A stretch of 8,264 nt of DNA from Prevotella sp. UBA4341 (lineage in GTDB: Bacteria > Bacteroidota > Bacteroidia > Bacteroidales > Bacteroidaceae), in assembly GCA_002393705.1 (NCBI GenBank), contig DGTH01000078.1:1-8264 (forward strand). Reading direction: 5' to 3'. Both the position numbers and the translations under genes were made by a program. Positions 6,789 to 8,264 of the stretch are shown here, piece by piece. Under the pieces are notes generated by a model. The model saw only the letters and a list, made by a program, of their open reading frames with translations. It was not told the DNA's origin and ran no database searches. Each line of letters begins with the position of its first letter. Within the stretch, counting starts at the first letter, position 1.

Positions 6789-7286
6789 TTATTTATTAGA
6801 AGAAACATCATCCAGCATACGGTCAATGTAATCCATCTGTGACTTGTCGTCGGAAAGCTTCTGGCGCAGCACCTTTTCGGCTATCTCTACGCTGAGCTCG
6901 GCCACCTGCTTGCGAATGTCGGCAATGGCGGCAGCCTTCTCCTGCTCAATCTCGGCCTTGGCGTCGTTGAGCATGCGGGCTCCCTCGGCACGGGCCTTCT
7001 CCTGAGCTTTCTCTACGATGGCGTCACGCGTCTCGGCAGCCTCCTTGAGTATGAGGGCCTGCTTCTCGCGTGCTTCCTGCAAGATGGATTCACCTTCTTT
7101 CTGTATGTTGGCCAGTCGTTCGTTCGCCTCGTGCGCCTTTCGTAGCGAGTCGTCAATGAAAGCCTTGCGCTCCGCCACCATGTTGGTAATGACGGGGAAC
7201 CCGAACTTCCACAGCAGACCCAGCACTACCAGGAACGTCAGCGACATCCAGAACAGCAGGCCAGTACTCGGAATTAATAAATCCAT
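6789..7286 (-). CDS. atpF: F1F0 ATP synthase subunit b
   Basis: Subunit b forms the peripheral stalk that holds the alpha3-beta3 head still while the rotor turns. Residues about 8-28 (GLLFWMSLTFLVVLGLLWKF) are the single membrane anchor, and the N terminus MDLLIPSTG is short, as expected. From about residue 35 to 150 the protein is a highly charged Ala/Glu/Lys-rich helix (for example ANERLANIQKEGESILQEAR, 74-93... approximate) suited to a right-handed coiled coil dimer. The 165-residue length is normal (156 in E. coli). Only one b gene is present, so a homodimer is likely. It starts 119 bases after atpE and ends 12 bases before atpH. No Shine-Dalgarno is visible; the upstream region is A-rich. 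Confidence 0.95.
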   Translation of the reverse strand: MDLLIPSTGLLFWMSLTFLVVLGLLWKFGFPVITNMVAERKAFIDDSLRKAHEANERLANIQKEGESILQEAREKQALILKEAAETRDAIVEKAQEKARAEGARMLNDAKAEIEQEKAAAIADIRKQVAELSVEIAEKVLRQKLSDDKSQMDYIDRMLDDVSSNK

Positions 7287-7298
7287 ACGCTGTCTTTA

Positions 7299-7399
7299 AT
7301 TTTCGATTTACTAATTTTCTATTTACGATTTATTTGTTTTGCAACTTCTTTCTCCGTTTTGGGTATCCAACCGAAAATCGAAAATCGCAAAATCGTAAA
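7299..7399. repeat. CGATTT spacer repeat, copy 2, and facing inverted copies in the atpE-atpF spacer
   Basis: Positions 7304-7331 are the second copy of the 28-base phrase found at 6196-6223. The far end of the same spacer holds inverted versions: ATTTTCGATTT (7299-7309) is perfectly complementary to 7375-7385, and TTTACGATTT (7322-7331) to 7390-7399. The two pairings interleave, so they would form alternative structures or a pseudoknot rather than one hairpin. In the mRNA this region spans the 119 bases between the atpE stop and the atpF start. Function is unknown. Confidence 0.7.
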
Positions 7400-7405
7400 G
7401 CCTTA

Positions 7406-7696
<291 letters not shown>

Positions 7697-7709
7697 CTTT
7701 CTCTTTCAT

Positions 7710-8264
7710 TTACTCGTGTGCCGGCTCTGCCTTAGCCATGCCGATGAAGACTGACGAGAGCAGAGTGAACACCATGGCCTGAATGAAGCAGACCAGACAC
7801 TCCAGACACATCATGAAGATAGCCATAATAACGCTCACGGCACTCATGCTGTAGAAGACGCCAGCCGACATCGAGGCCACCAGGAAGATGATGCAGGGCA
7901 TAGCCACCGCAATGGCGTGGCCGGCCATGATGTTGGCAAAAAGACGAATCATCAGCGCGAAGGGTTTGGTGAAGATACCCACAAACTCAATGAGCGGCAT
8001 CAAGGGCACGGGACACTTGAGCAGCACGGGCACGTCGGGCCAGAAGATTTCCTTCCAGTAGTGCTTGTTGCCCGAGAACTGCACCACGATGAACGTGCAG
8101 AGAGCCAGGAAGAACGTCACGGCTATGTTGCCCGTCACGTTGCCCGAGCCCGGCGGGAACGGAATAAGTCCCATCACGTTACAGGTAAAGATAAAGAAGA
8201 AGCAGGTCAGCAGGTAGGGTGCGTACTTCTCGTAGCCCTTGCCTACGCCCGGCTTGATGATGTC
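7710..8264 (-). CDS. atpB: F1F0 ATP synthase subunit a, C-terminal part (cut by window edge)
   Basis: Subunit a is the membrane stator channel that passes protons to the c ring. The frame is open from the stop at 7710 to the window end, giving 184 residues. The GTG/ATG near 8177 is internal, because the upstream codons in frame (DIIKPGVGKGYEKYAPYLL, a normal a-subunit region) continue off the window. Numbered within this fragment, the essential arginine is Arg107 in LMIRLFANIMAGH (104-116). His116 occupies the position of E. coli Glu219, and Glu155 in CLECLVCFIQ (153-162) that of E. coli His245; both are fixed by spacing to Arg107 and Gln162. This exchanged His/Glu pair is known in other lineages, including mitochondria. 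At least four membrane segments are visible. It is the first atp gene in the window, and its start and the operon promoter lie beyond the right edge. Confidence 0.96.
   Translation of the reverse strand, partial: DIIKPGVGKGYEKYAPYLLTCFFFIFTCNVMGLIPFPPGSGNVTGNIAVTFFLALCTFIVVQFSGNKHYWKEIFWPDVPVLLKCPVPLMPLIEFVGIFTKPFALMIRLFANIMAGHAIAVAMPCIIFLVASMSAGVFYSMSAVSVIMAIFMMCLECLVCFIQAMVFTLLSSVFIGMAKAEPAHE

Noticed and set aside
7710..8177. A complete short atpB starting at the GTG/ATG near 8177.
   Set aside because: The frame stays open to the window edge and the upstream codons encode a normal a-subunit region, so this is an internal methionine of a truncated view, not a start.

Overview
The window looks like a chromosomal segment from a Bacteroidales bacterium, most likely Prevotella-like. 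The evidence is a TTG-N20-TANNTTTG promoter of the Bacteroidota type, a fused FeoA-FeoB iron transporter, an F-type ATP synthase cluster in which atpG is last with no atpD-atpC after it, mostly absent Shine-Dalgarno sequences, and GC-rich genes separated by very AT-rich spacers. The genus is an inference; no rRNA or full marker gene is present.

Layout. Positions 1-22 hold the 5' end of a tRNA gene on the minus strand, whose promoter lies at 63-95. The divergent intergenic region (23-174) also carries two perfect AT-rich palindromes and a -7 element facing right. On the plus strand are a FemAB/GNAT-like acyltransferase (175-1179) and, 20 bases later, feoAB (1200-3515), probably one transcript. 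feoAB meets the ATP synthase cluster tail to tail with only 25 bases between stop codons. On the minus strand, read right to left, are atpB (C-terminal part, running off the window), atpE, atpF, atpH, atpA and atpG.

Function. The six atp genes encode the membrane sector (a, c, b), the stator subunit delta, the catalytic-ring subunit alpha and the rotor shaft gamma. Beta and epsilon are not in the window and are presumably upstream of atpB. The c subunit carries a lone carboxylate (Glu64) without the usual sodium ligands, so proton coupling is predicted. The a subunit has the essential Arg and a His/Glu pair exchanged relative to E. coli. FeoAB is the GTPase-dependent ferrous iron importer of the inner membrane.

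What is unusual. The genes themselves are ordinary housekeeping genes, and I see no defence system, mobile element or CRISPR array. The unexplained structure is in the spacers of the ATP synthase operon. Four of the five spacers are built from short repeated AT-rich phrases: a five-copy heptamer array before atpE, a 28-base phrase present in two different spacers (26 of 28 identical), and a long imperfect hairpin with a tandem 16-mer between atpA and atpG. A GC-rich palindrome inside the FeoA-FeoB linker, a charged insertion in the gamma subunit, and a start codon only a few bases from the predicted transcription start of the acyltransferase are further points worth checking.
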